A program made the position numbers and the translations under genes. Source: an uncultured Pseudanabaenaceae cyanobacterium (GTDB lineage Bacteria > Cyanobacteriota > Cyanobacteriia > PCC-9006 > JAAUQQ01). From it: DNA of 43,680 nucleotides. The DNA lies in assembly GCA_938002085.1 (NCBI GenBank), contig CALLAT010000007.1:1-43680 (forward strand). The letters run 5' to 3'. Positions 17,287 through 26,134 of the stretch are shown in pieces. How positions within the stretch are numbered: position 1 is the first letter of the stretch; each line of letters begins with the position of its first letter. The notes below the pieces were generated by a model, which was given only the letters and a program-made list of their open reading frames with translations, searched no databases and was not told the origin of the DNA.

Positions 17287-18630
17287 ATGTCAATGCAACA
17301 AACCAAGACAACAGGCCTTAGCCTCCTTCCTCAAACGATTGAGGAGACGATTATCTGGACCTGTATTGTCTCCACCTATGTTTTGTTTTTCATGGGAGCC
17401 CAGTTCATCATCGTGCCCATGGTGAGTTGGCTTCTATTGGGTTGCTTTGTGCTGCGTTGGTATTTTCAACCCATCACTCAGAAGCAACCTGGGGCTCCGG
17501 ATATCCGAGTCCCCCTAGGCGTTTGGGTTTGGGTTGCAACCATGTTGGTCATGCTCGTCGTTCTGATGATCGGCCTCATGGAGTTGAACTATGACCAGAC
17601 TCGTCTAATTAAATCCTTTGTCAACAATTTCATGCGGACCTGGGGATTATTGGCCGTTCTGCCTTTGGTGGGCTGTCTTCCCATTCGTCCCCAGGTGGTT
17701 GCGCGAGCAGTTTGTCTGCTGGCACTGCAATCCCTTATTTTTATTTTTATCTCCTATGCCCTAGTTGCGGCCAATGTCGAAATGCCGCTCTATACGGCAT
17801 CGCTCATGGCTAAAATCGGCGGCTTTGGCGATCGCTATTACACCGTCAGCCTCTACTTCATCGAAGGGGGGACCAACAATCATCGCCTCACCCTATTTGC
17901 CCCTTGGGCTCCTGCCTTAGCCTTTGTCGCCTCCGTTCATCTCTGGATTGCGACCCTAGATCCCAATCGCTTCTGGCGTTGGTTAGGCATCGGCGTCAAT
18001 ATCGCCTTAGTTCTGGTTTCTGAATCCAGGATGGGAATGGCAGCGTTGGTTGTGTTACCCGTCGTTCGCTTGATCTGGGTCAATCTTGTTAAGCCAACTT
18101 GGGTTCTGGGAGGAGGGTTAAGCCTGTTCTTGGGTGGATTGCTCAGTGCTCCCCTCATTACAGGCCTAACGGATTTGAAATCCTATATCGATGGCCAGCG
18201 GGGTAACTCATCCCAGCTCCGGGCCACCCTGCAAAAGCTGACCCGCGATCGCATCTCCGAAGCTCCCATCTGGGGCCATGGCATTAAGGCACCCGGCCCC
18301 GAGCTGGTCCGAGGTATGCCCCTGGGCAGTCACCACAGCTGGTGGGGCGTTCTGTTTGTCCATGGCTTTGTCGGTTTTACGGCTTTGGTGATTGCCATGG
18401 GCTACAGCCTCTGGGACCTGGGCATCAAAGCGCTCACGAGCCCCATTGCCCAGGCCGGTTTCATGGTCTTGTTGACTATGCTGGCGTTCTCCTTCAGCGA
18501 AAATCTGGAAACCCTGGCCTACATGTACTGGCCCGGTTTAATCATGTTGGGTATCAGTTTCAAAGAGGAGTTACCGAGCTTTTCTAGGCACTCCGCCACC
18601 GTTTCATTAACCCCTGCTGGAGAATCCTAA
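17287..18630 (+). CDS. O-antigen polymerase/ligase-like membrane protein (Wzy-type)
   Basis: A 447-residue polytopic membrane protein with about ten to twelve hydrophobic segments. A large extracytoplasmic loop before the last helices carries LTRDRISEAPIWGHGIKAPG and GSHHSWWGVLFVHGFVG, matching the Wzy_C region with conserved GHG and SHHS-like motifs of the WaaL/Wzy family. It probably polymerises the lipid-linked repeat units at the periplasmic face; a ligase role is the alternative. AAGGGGA precedes the ATG. It overlaps the following glycosyltransferase gene by one base (TAATG), indicating translational coupling. A 230-bp AT-rich gap upstream may hold a promoter. Confidence 0.9.
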   Translation: MSMQQTKTTGLSLLPQTIEETIIWTCIVSTYVLFFMGAQFIIVPMVSWLLLGCFVLRWYFQPITQKQPGAPDIRVPLGVWVWVATMLVMLVVLMIGLMELNYDQTRLIKSFVNNFMRTWGLLAVLPLVGCLPIRPQVVARAVCLLALQSLIFIFISYALVAANVEMPLYTASLMAKIGGFGDRYYTVSLYFIEGGTNNHRLTLFAPWAPALAFVASVHLWIATLDPNRFWRWLGIGVNIALVLVSESRMGMAALVVLPVVRLIWVNLVKPTWVLGGGLSLFLGGLLSAPLITGLTDLKSYIDGQRGNSSQLRATLQKLTRDRISEAPIWGHGIKAPGPELVRGMPLGSHHSWWGVLFVHGFVGFTALVIAMGYSLWDLGIKALTSPIAQAGFMVLLTMLAFSFSENLETLAYMYWPGLIMLGISFKEELPSFSRHSATVSLTPAGES

Positions 18631-19694
18631 TGAGCCTTGAAGCAGCAGCTAAAGCATCGGTCCAAGAAGCAGGCTTGGAGGTCCTGTCTGTAAATGCCTC
18701 TCCATTGGTGTCTGTCATTATTCCGGTCTACAACGGGGCTAAAACCTTGATGAAAACTTTGGGCTCACTCCAAGCTCAAACCTTTCAAGATTTTGAGGTT
18801 GTGGTGATTAACGATGGTTCCACGGATGAAACTGTCTCATTACTCACTGAGGTTGATGATCCCAAAATCCACGTTTTTTCCTATGAGAATGGAGGCTTGC
18901 CCACCGCTCGAAATCGGGGTATTGAGCGAGCGAGAGGTGAATTCTTGACGTTTCTAGATGCTGATGACTGTTGGGATCAGCATAAATTGCAGGATCAACT
19001 GGAGGCACTGCGCAATGCTCCTGAGGCGGGCGTCGTTTACAGCGGTACTGCCTTTATTGATGAGAGCGATCGCCTCTTATTTGCCCGAGATGAGGCCTAT
19101 GCCTCAGGGGATATTTACCCCCAACTGTTGATTCGTAACTTCATCTCATCGGGCTCCAATATCCTACTTCGCCGTGAGGTAGCCGAAGCTGTAGGTGGCT
19201 TTGATCCAACTCTTAAATCCGTTGAGGACTGGGACTATTACCTGCGCTTAGCAGCCAAGGTTCCTTTTGCGGTTGTGCCTAAATTACAGATTTTTTATCG
19301 CCAGTCTTCTAGCTCCATGACGGCTAATCTGTCCGTCATGGAATCTGCCAGCCTGCGCGTGATTGAGCGAGCATTTCGCCAGGCTCCCCCGGAATTGCAA
19401 TCCCTCAAGTCTAAAAGCCTTGCTAATCTCTACCGTTACTTGACCAAGCAATGCATCGGTCAAGATCCTCGCTCAGCTCAATTGAAAGCGGCCTGGGTCA
19501 ACTTGCTCAAAGCCCTACGCTGGAGCCCGAAGATATTGGCCCAGCGGGAGACCCAGCGACTCCTGGCAAAGCTATTGGTCATGGTGCTCATCCCGGCTAC
19601 GCTCTCCCAGCGCCTGCTGGATTGGATTCGCACCCACCTGCCCATGGTGGCGGTCAAACAGGATCTAACCTCCCAATTAAAGTCGCCTAGTTGA
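18630..19694 (+). CDS. Family 2 glycosyltransferase
   Basis: A 354-residue GT-A transferase. LVSVIIPVYNGAKTLMKTL opens the fold at about residue 26. VVINDGSTDET, LPTARNRGIERARGEFL and FLDADDCW (DxD) follow, and EDWDYYLRLA is the acceptor-side ED motif. A C-terminal helical region, partly hydrophobic, follows the catalytic domain. The start overlaps the wzy stop by one base and has GGAG seven bases upstream. It presumably acts in building the repeat unit on its lipid carrier at the cytoplasmic face of the membrane. Confidence 0.94.
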   Translation: MSLEAAAKASVQEAGLEVLSVNASPLVSVIIPVYNGAKTLMKTLGSLQAQTFQDFEVVVINDGSTDETVSLLTEVDDPKIHVFSYENGGLPTARNRGIERARGEFLTFLDADDCWDQHKLQDQLEALRNAPEAGVVYSGTAFIDESDRLLFARDEAYASGDIYPQLLIRNFISSGSNILLRREVAEAVGGFDPTLKSVEDWDYYLRLAAKVPFAVVPKLQIFYRQSSSSMTANLSVMESASLRVIERAFRQAPPELQSLKSKSLANLYRYLTKQCIGQDPRSAQLKAAWVNLLKALRWSPKILAQRETQRLLAKLLVMVLIPATLSQRLLDWIRTHLPMVAVKQDLTSQLKSPS

Positions 19695-19769
19695 GGAATT
19701 TAAGCAGGTGTTTTTGGGCTCTCTGCGCTATGCCAAGGGTGCTGCCCAACGCCTGATATTGAAATTATT

Positions 19770-21071
19770 ATGACCTTCTCGCAGCTAACCCGACTGAGCG
19801 ATCGCATCCGGCATAAAGCCGCCCAAAAGGTTCAAAGTAAATTTGTTCGGAACTTGGGCTGGCTAGGCTTGTCTCAGCTCTTCGTGCGGGTCTCTCGCAT
19901 CGGGGCTACGCTCCTGCTGCCAAAATTTCTAACCCCCGAGGACTATGGCCTATCAGCCCTGGTCATGGCGACCTATGAGTTCACCCTTACCTTTACCCAG
20001 ATTGGTATTAACGCCAAACTAATTCAGTCTGATGATGACGATCTCCAGGAGCTAAGCAACAGCTCTTTTTGGCTCAACTGGTGCATCTATGGCGGGCTAT
20101 TTGTCCTGCAATGCCTCGCTGCTTTCCCCATCGCTTGGTTCTATAAAGATGACAAACTGATTCTGCCCATTTGTGTGATGGCCTGTGCTTTTCTCTTGAC
20201 CCCCATCGGGCGAGTCCAGGCTGGGATCATCCACCGCCAGAATCGACTCCAGGTAATTGCAGGAGCCCGAACCTTGCGCTACGCCACGGCGAATGTTTTG
20301 ACCGCTGTGTTTGCCATTTTGGGCTTTGGCCTTTGGGCTATTGTCTTGCCCAGGGTGATTGCGGTGCCCCTAGAGTTCGTCTTCTATGTGCGGAAATCGA
20401 ATTGGAAGTTGACGTCTAAATTTACGACCCATCGCTGGGGCGAAATCCTCAATTTTGGCTCGAATATTCTGGGTATTTCCCTGCTTAAAACCCTGCGGGA
20501 AAACCTCGATTATCTGATTGTCGGTCGGTTCTTGGGCATCGAAGCCTTAGGACTCTATTACTTTGCCTACAATGCTGGCTTGGGACTGAGCCTCACCATC
20601 AATAATTCCATTACCACCGCGCTCTATCCCCACCTCTGCGAAGCGCGAGAGAACTTGGCTGAACTGCGCTCTACCTTCCTCAGCAGCCTACGCACGATCA
20701 GTTTCGTCATTGTCCCTTTCGTTATTCTTCAGGCTGTGGCGGCTCCCTTCTACGTTCCCCTAATTTTTGGAGAGCAATGGATTCCGGCCATCCCAATCTT
20801 GATTTTGGTTTGCGTTTCAGCCATTCCCAGACCCTTTGACATGGCTTCGTTCTTCCTTCTCTCTGCGGTGAATCGCCCCAGGGTTGGCCTGTATTGGAAT
20901 ATCGGCTTTACCGCAGTCTTTGCCCTCGCATTGCTGACGGGGGTGACCTGGGGAGCTATGGCCGTGGCGATCGCGGTCCTAATCGTCCATTACCTCGTCA
21001 CCCCTACCTATCTGCTGTGGACGATGCGATACGTCTTTAATCCCAAAGGGAAAATTGCGGCGACTGTTTAG
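19770..21071 (+). CDS. Polysaccharide flippase (Wzx-type, MOP superfamily)
   Basis: A 433-residue polytopic protein. FVRNLGWLGLSQLFVRVSRI followed by LLPKFLTPEDYGLSALV is typical of the PST/Wzx branch (the TPEDYGL-like motif after helix 1). About twelve hydrophobic segments are seen. LDYLIVGRFLGIEALGLYYFA in mid-protein is another conserved block. It should move undecaprenyl-linked repeat units to the periplasmic side for the Wzy-type polymerase encoded two genes upstream. The start has no strong RBS and lies 75 bp after the GT2 gene. Confidence 0.92.
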   Translation: MTFSQLTRLSDRIRHKAAQKVQSKFVRNLGWLGLSQLFVRVSRIGATLLLPKFLTPEDYGLSALVMATYEFTLTFTQIGINAKLIQSDDDDLQELSNSSFWLNWCIYGGLFVLQCLAAFPIAWFYKDDKLILPICVMACAFLLTPIGRVQAGIIHRQNRLQVIAGARTLRYATANVLTAVFAILGFGLWAIVLPRVIAVPLEFVFYVRKSNWKLTSKFTTHRWGEILNFGSNILGISLLKTLRENLDYLIVGRFLGIEALGLYYFAYNAGLGLSLTINNSITTALYPHLCEARENLAELRSTFLSSLRTISFVIVPFVILQAVAAPFYVPLIFGEQWIPAIPILILVCVSAIPRPFDMASFFLLSAVNRPRVGLYWNIGFTAVFALALLTGVTWGAMAVAIAVLIVHYLVTPTYLLWTMRYVFNPKGKIAATV

Positions 21072-21134
21072 CCGGTGCTGATTCACTTTCCAATTCCTAC
21101 AACCTTTTTCAGTTATCTACCCTCCTCTCAAACC

Positions 21135-22145
21135 ATGGTTAAAGTCTCTGTCGTCATTCCGATTTATGGAGTGGAGCGCTATATCCACCAAACCCTCACC
21201 TCTGTCTTGAATCAGACCTTCGAAGATTTTGAAGTCATTTTGGTGGATGACGAATCTCCCGATCGCAGCATCGAGATCTGCCAAATGTTTGATGAAGATC
21301 CTCGCTTGCAAATCATTCATCAGAAAAACCGAGGATTGGCCGGAGCCCGCAATAGTGGCATTCGCCAGGCTGAGGGAGAATACATTGCCTTACTGGATGG
21401 GGATGACCTCTGGGAACCTGAGAAATTAGCTCGCCATATCGCCCATCTAGATGCCAACCCCGAGGTGGGCCTTAGCTTTAGTCCCTCTGCTTTGATCGAT
21501 GCAGAGGGCCGGGCCAATGGCTCCTATTTATCACCCAAGTTGACTGACATAGAACTCGCCGATCTGTTTCGCCAAAACCCTGTCGGCAATGGTTCAGCTC
21601 CTGTCTTACGGCGTAGTATGTTAGCGGATATCGCCTTTCCCTCAAGCCACCATCGCGGCGAGCTCTGTTTTTTCGATGAAGACTTTCGCCGCTCGGAGGA
21701 CATTGAATGCTGGATTCGCATCTGTGCCCAGACCCAGTGGAGAATGGAGGGCATTCCCGCTCCCCTGACTCGCTATCGTGTCAATGACCAGGGCCTATCG
21801 GCTAACTTGCTCAAGCAACTCGGCTCTTGGCATCAGGTCTTGGAAAAGATTCGTAGTTATAATCCCCAGTTGGCTCAGCAATGGGGCGGCTTGTCCGTGG
21901 CCTATCGCTCCCGTATGTTGGCTCGCCAGGCAATGCGGCTCAGGGATGGTAAGCAGGCGTTGAAGCTGTCCAAGCGGGCGCTGCAATCCGATTGGCGCAT
22001 TTTGCGAGATGAGCCCTTGAAGACATTGCGAGTTCTGTTAGGGGCTGCGTTGTTGCGTTTTCTGCCTGGCTTGTATGGCCGGGTAGAGGCGATCGCCCTA
22101 CAGCTCACCCATCGTCCCCAACAACATCTCAGCCATGAGAGCTAA
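21135..22145 (+). CDS. Family 2 glycosyltransferase
   Basis: A 336-residue GT-A enzyme. VKVSVVIPIYGVERYIHQTL starts the fold directly after the chosen ATG. ILVDDESPDRS, LAGARNSGIRQAEGEYIALL and LLDGDDLW (DxD) follow, and RSEDIECWIRI is the acceptor-side motif. A GTG at 21075 would add 20 residues unlike the family. It overlaps the following lipoprotein gene by 11 bases, indicating one transcript. It shares overall design with the GT2 at 18630 but is not a near-identical duplicate. Confidence 0.94.
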   Translation: MVKVSVVIPIYGVERYIHQTLTSVLNQTFEDFEVILVDDESPDRSIEICQMFDEDPRLQIIHQKNRGLAGARNSGIRQAEGEYIALLDGDDLWEPEKLARHIAHLDANPEVGLSFSPSALIDAEGRANGSYLSPKLTDIELADLFRQNPVGNGSAPVLRRSMLADIAFPSSHHRGELCFFDEDFRRSEDIECWIRICAQTQWRMEGIPAPLTRYRVNDQGLSANLLKQLGSWHQVLEKIRSYNPQLAQQWGGLSVAYRSRMLARQAMRLRDGKQALKLSKRALQSDWRILRDEPLKTLRVLLGAALLRFLPGLYGRVEAIALQLTHRPQQHLSHES

Positions 22146-24432
22146 CCCAAAAGCGACTCAACCATTCTTGATCTTACTGCTGCTCGGCCTCGGCCTCTGC
22201 GGCTGTCAGCCCCCCAAGCCAGGGGCTGAAATATCCGGAAAGTCATCAGCCCCTGCGACTCAAAGCCCCTTTGCCAGCTTTCTCGCTCGCAACCTGCCTC
22301 GACTGAGCCGGAGCAAGCCTCGCTCTAACCCTGTCCTGGCCAAATCGCTCGCAACCTCAGCCTTACCGACCCTGGGTGAGGCTAATGTCACCATTGGCGG
22401 TGGCGGCTACATTACCGGCTTTGCGATTCATCCCACAGAGCCAGACCTGATCTATGCCCGGACGGACATGGGTGGCTTTTATCGCTGGCAGGCAGACCAA
22501 AGAACTTGGCAACCTATCACCGACCATTTCTCCGCCGATCAGAGCCAATACTATGGCGGCGAATCCATCGCCCTCGATCCTCAAAATCCCAATGTCGTCT
22601 ATATAGCCGCCGGGAAATATCTAGACCAAGACCCCGGCGCGATCTTCAAATCAGAAGATCGCGGACAATCCTGGAGCCAGCCGCTGCTCCAGCTCCCCAT
22701 GGGGGGCAACGAACCCAAACGCTGGCTGGGGGAAAGGCTAGCAGTGGACCCGTCTAATTCCAATCATGTGCTGTTTGGCTCGCGGCAAGATGGCCTCTGG
22801 CGCTCCCAGGATGGAGGGCAGAGCTGGAGTTCGGTAGAGAGTCTGAGGACTGAAGCTGATACAACTGTGGGCATTAGCACAGTGGTTTTTGACCCTCAAA
22901 ATCCTAAGACAATTTATGCCGCTGCCTTTGGGGATGGGGTTTATCAGTCTTTGGATGGTGGGGGGAGCTGGCGATCGCTCAAGGGTGGCCCGACATCAGC
23001 GCGATCGCTCCTCATCGATCCCCAAGGAACCCTCTATGCCACCGAACAGGGCATCTACCGTTACCAGGCGGGGCAATGGGATCACCAGCAACCCCCTGTC
23101 AAAGATCCAGCTCAGGCCATCTTCACCAGCCTCACCTTCCATCCCACAAACCCCCAACGCCTCTGGGCAAGCCTGGGGGAATCTGGCAAAAGCGCCATTT
23201 TTGAATCGCAAGACGGCGGCGAAACCTGGAGCCGCTCCCGCCTAGCGCGCCAAAACCAGGTGCCCTGGTGGACGGACTTTATGCAGTCCCAACCCTGGAT
23301 TTCATCCATCCAGGCGGACCCTCATCAACCCGGCAAACTCTGGTTGGGAGATTGGTATGGCCTCTGGCAGTTGGAGGATGTAGACGCCTCCAGTCCCAGC
23401 TGGCAAAACCCAGTTTGGGGCCACGAGCAAACCGTCACCTTTGACCTCATCGCCCCTGCCCAAGGGCCGCTGCTTATTAGTGGCTTGGCCGATGTCGATG
23501 GCTTTCTCCACTCAGCCTTAGACCAGCCTCCCCAGCAGCGCATGGGGCTCTGGCAAGGTGGTCGACAGCAAACGCTTTCCGACACTTACAGCCTGGCCTA
23601 TTCCCCACAGCAGCCTCAGTTCTGGGTGCGGGCGGCGGGCAAGCGCTGGAATGAAATCTACCAAGTGGCCCTTTCTGAGGATGGTGGGCAGCGCTGGCGT
23701 ACGGCCTCCAGCTTTCCTGAAAATACGATGCCTCTAAGAGTCGCCATGTCGGCCACCGAGGCCAAAACTATAGTGGTAATGACTCGCAAGTCTTCCGCCT
23801 TTAACAGTCAAGATGGTGGTGCAACTTGGCAGGCCTCCCAAGGATTGCCCCAGCAGTTGAAGGGGCCTTGGAATTGGTCCCAGCCCTTGGCTGCTGACGG
23901 GACAGTGGGCGATCGCTTCTACTACCTGGATTATCAATCTGACCAGCCCAGCAAACTGCTCCGCAGTGATAACGGAGGCCAGCAATTCCAACCCACATCA
24001 GCTCAGCTTCCCGCCACCTCTAAAGCGGTTTTACGCACAGTCCCAGGTCGCCCCAACCAGCTCTGGCTTGCCCTAGATGAAGCAGGCCTCTACGCCAGCG
24101 AAGATGGAGGGGACAGCTTTGAAAAGATTCCTAGCATCGCCCATGCAGACCTCTTAGCCATTGCCCCGCCCAAGTCTAACGCCGCCCCGCCTAACTCCCC
24201 TGGAATCTACATCCACGGCAACCTCGCCCAACCCGGGAATGGTAACCAGACCGCTCAACTCACCGAGACGGCTATCTATCATTCCACTGACGGCGGCAAG
24301 CATTGGCAACAGGTCAACCGCCAGCCCATTGGTAACCAGCCCAATACCCTGGCGGTGAGCCCCCAAGTGGAAGGGCTGGTTTTCGTCGGCACTAATGGCC
24401 GGGGAATTTTCTATGGAACCGCCGCCAAATAA
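22135..24432 (+). CDS. GH74-like beta-propeller lipoprotein
   Basis: A 765-residue exported protein. The N-terminus has a hydrophobic core ending LGLCGC, a lipobox with Cys24 as the lipidated residue. After a Pro/Ser-rich linker, NVTIGGGGYITGFAIHP, LIYARTDMGGFYRW and YYGGESIALDP match the first propeller of GH74 xyloglucan-active endo-glucanases. At least nine Asp-box (BNR) turns such as SEDRGQSW, SQDGGQSW, SLDGGGSW, SQDGGETW, SQDGGATW and STDGGKHW line both propellers. Both GH74 catalytic aspartates appear present: Asp111 in RTDMGG and Asp453 in ADVDGFLH. It probably trims or remodels the exported polysaccharide at the cell surface. Substrate unproven. It overlaps the upstream GT2 gene by 11 bases. 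Confidence 0.85.
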   Translation: MRANPKATQPFLILLLLGLGLCGCQPPKPGAEISGKSSAPATQSPFASFLARNLPRLSRSKPRSNPVLAKSLATSALPTLGEANVTIGGGGYITGFAIHPTEPDLIYARTDMGGFYRWQADQRTWQPITDHFSADQSQYYGGESIALDPQNPNVVYIAAGKYLDQDPGAIFKSEDRGQSWSQPLLQLPMGGNEPKRWLGERLAVDPSNSNHVLFGSRQDGLWRSQDGGQSWSSVESLRTEADTTVGISTVVFDPQNPKTIYAAAFGDGVYQSLDGGGSWRSLKGGPTSARSLLIDPQGTLYATEQGIYRYQAGQWDHQQPPVKDPAQAIFTSLTFHPTNPQRLWASLGESGKSAIFESQDGGETWSRSRLARQNQVPWWTDFMQSQPWISSIQADPHQPGKLWLGDWYGLWQLEDVDASSPSWQNPVWGHEQTVTFDLIAPAQGPLLISGLADVDGFLHSALDQPPQQRMGLWQGGRQQTLSDTYSLAYSPQQPQFWVRAAGKRWNEIYQVALSEDGGQRWRTASSFPENTMPLRVAMSATEAKTIVVMTRKSSAFNSQDGGATWQASQGLPQQLKGPWNWSQPLAADGTVGDRFYYLDYQSDQPSKLLRSDNGGQQFQPTSAQLPATSKAVLRTVPGRPNQLWLALDEAGLYASEDGGDSFEKIPSIAHADLLAIAPPKSNAAPPNSPGIYIHGNLAQPGNGNQTAQLTETAIYHSTDGGKHWQQVNRQPIGNQPNTLAVSPQVEGLVFVGTNGRGIFYGTAAK

Positions 24433-24455
24433 GCTGGATGGCAGTTCCATAGGAA

Positions 24456-26063
24456 TTAACCGTTGGAATGGGGAGCAGTCACTACAGCAGGAGATGTACC
24501 ATTGCGCGCTAAGGTCGCCTGGGATGCCATGGCCTCTTCGGCGATCGCTGCTTGATTGCCATTGCTATTGCCATTGAGAGCCAAAGCATTGGTTCCATTA
24601 GAAGAGGGCGCTCTTAAATACATTGGCGCTCCTTCCAATAGGGGAGATGAGGCATTACTGCCAGCAACCGCCAGGGGAGCTGGTTGTTTCCGTTGGGGAC
24701 GCAACCATAGCGCCAGTAAGGCCAAGGTCACCAAGCAAGAACTCATCAAAGTTCCCAGCTTGACAATGCTTTCCCGAGGAGAACTGGGTGAACTGGGTTG
24801 GTTGGGCTGATGAATGGTCTGAATCGGTGGATAGGAGCCAAACACCTCTGCATTGGCAGCATTGAGGCGAGCCAGGTATGAGGAGAAGACAGCCTCTGCA
24901 ATCTTCATCTCCCGATTCAAGATATTTAGATTCGATTGCTGCTGAGAAATCATTTGAAGCCGCTGCTCTAGCTGCTGGAGCTGTTGATCTAAGGTAGAGA
25001 CCTTTGCAGAGATAGCCGTGCTGTCTACCTCTGCCGCAAAGGCATTTTTAAATAACTCTTCTCTAGCCGAGTTTCCTTGGTTGCCCAAGGCCAGTTGAGC
25101 CAAGGTAGATTCACTCACTTGATAACCCAGCAAATCATTTCCTCGACCCAGCATTGCATCATAGGTCGCAGATTGGCGGCTTTGAGCTTGAACCATCAGA
25201 GGATGGTTGGGACCCAGTTGCTTCGTCAAAATTTCAACTTGGGAATTGGCCTGGCTATAGGCTTGTAAATGTTGACGGAAAACATCATCTGCCTCTAACA
25301 GAAATGAATCTGCAATCTGTTTTCCTGAAACCTGAAGGTTTTGAGAGAACTTCTGTAGGCGAGCTTGGGATTCCTGCTGTTCCGCTAAGGCTAAAGCCCG
25401 TTGAATTCTAAAGTTCTCAATACTAGAAGATAGCTGGGTCACCTGTTCAGGAGCCGCAACGCCTGCATTGGCCTTATAGGTGGCCAGATTGATTTGAGCT
25501 TTGTCGAGTTCTGCTTTGGCCGTCTGGAGTGCTGCTTCAATCACCCCACGACGCTGCTGAGACTCTTGGGCTCGCAATAACTCCAACTGTCGGCTAAAAG
25601 CCATGCCGAATGCCACAGCCTTCTGGTAAGCCTCTTCAGGAGTACCTCCCGTCAGGGTAAATTTCATTAATGTCGTGTTATCGACAATATCAATCCGAGG
25701 CTTCTGAAACTCTTTGATCGGGACTTCGGCTAGCTGAGACGCCTGCTTGATGACATCTTGACTCGTGGCAATAAACTTATAGTTGGCTCGCGGATCCCTG
25801 TTTTTCTCATCAAAAGGAGAGCGGATTTGCGAAGTTGTTGCCCCTAAATCAGGCAAAGTAATTCTAGTATTCTCTTCAGTATCCTGTAGCGAAATAGACC
25901 AGGTACTATCGTAGGTTCTTTCTGCTTGCTCAAGATAGGATGAGGAGGCTCCCCAGATCGCAAGGTTGCTCGCTCCAATCAGGAGAGGAAAGATAAAGTA
26001 GCGACGCTTGATGAAGCTCAGAGGATGGGGCATGGCATCTGAGGGAGAATAAAGCGGGTTCAT
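24456..26063 (-). CDS. Wzz/GumC-type polysaccharide co-polymerase without kinase domain
   Basis: A 535-residue inner-membrane protein. A first transmembrane helix (about residues 20-38) precedes a large periplasmic domain with long coiled coils (about 160-400). NILNREMKIAEAVFSSYLAR is the conserved block at the end of the coil. A Pro-rich motif (SYPPIQTIHQPNQPSSPSSP) leads into the second helix (about 435-455). The cytoplasmic tail of about 80 residues is Asn/Ser/Ala-rich and lacks Walker motifs and a Tyr cluster, so the BY-kinase is absent. It should control chain length and couple to the outer-membrane exporter encoded just upstream. Its 3' end is 23 bp from the convergent GH74-like gene. 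Confidence 0.92.
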   Translation of the reverse strand: MNPLYSPSDAMPHPLSFIKRRYFIFPLLIGASNLAIWGASSSYLEQAERTYDSTWSISLQDTEENTRITLPDLGATTSQIRSPFDEKNRDPRANYKFIATSQDVIKQASQLAEVPIKEFQKPRIDIVDNTTLMKFTLTGGTPEEAYQKAVAFGMAFSRQLELLRAQESQQRRGVIEAALQTAKAELDKAQINLATYKANAGVAAPEQVTQLSSSIENFRIQRALALAEQQESQARLQKFSQNLQVSGKQIADSFLLEADDVFRQHLQAYSQANSQVEILTKQLGPNHPLMVQAQSRQSATYDAMLGRGNDLLGYQVSESTLAQLALGNQGNSAREELFKNAFAAEVDSTAISAKVSTLDQQLQQLEQRLQMISQQQSNLNILNREMKIAEAVFSSYLARLNAANAEVFGSYPPIQTIHQPNQPSSPSSPRESIVKLGTLMSSCLVTLALLALWLRPQRKQPAPLAVAGSNASSPLLEGAPMYLRAPSSNGTNALALNGNSNGNQAAIAEEAMASQATLARNGTSPAVVTAPHSNG

Positions 26064-26134
26064 ATTATTTTATCGTGGTTTTAATAAATTCTTTCGAGAA
26101 GAAAATCTGATTTCGAACTAGAAAAGCAGATAAT

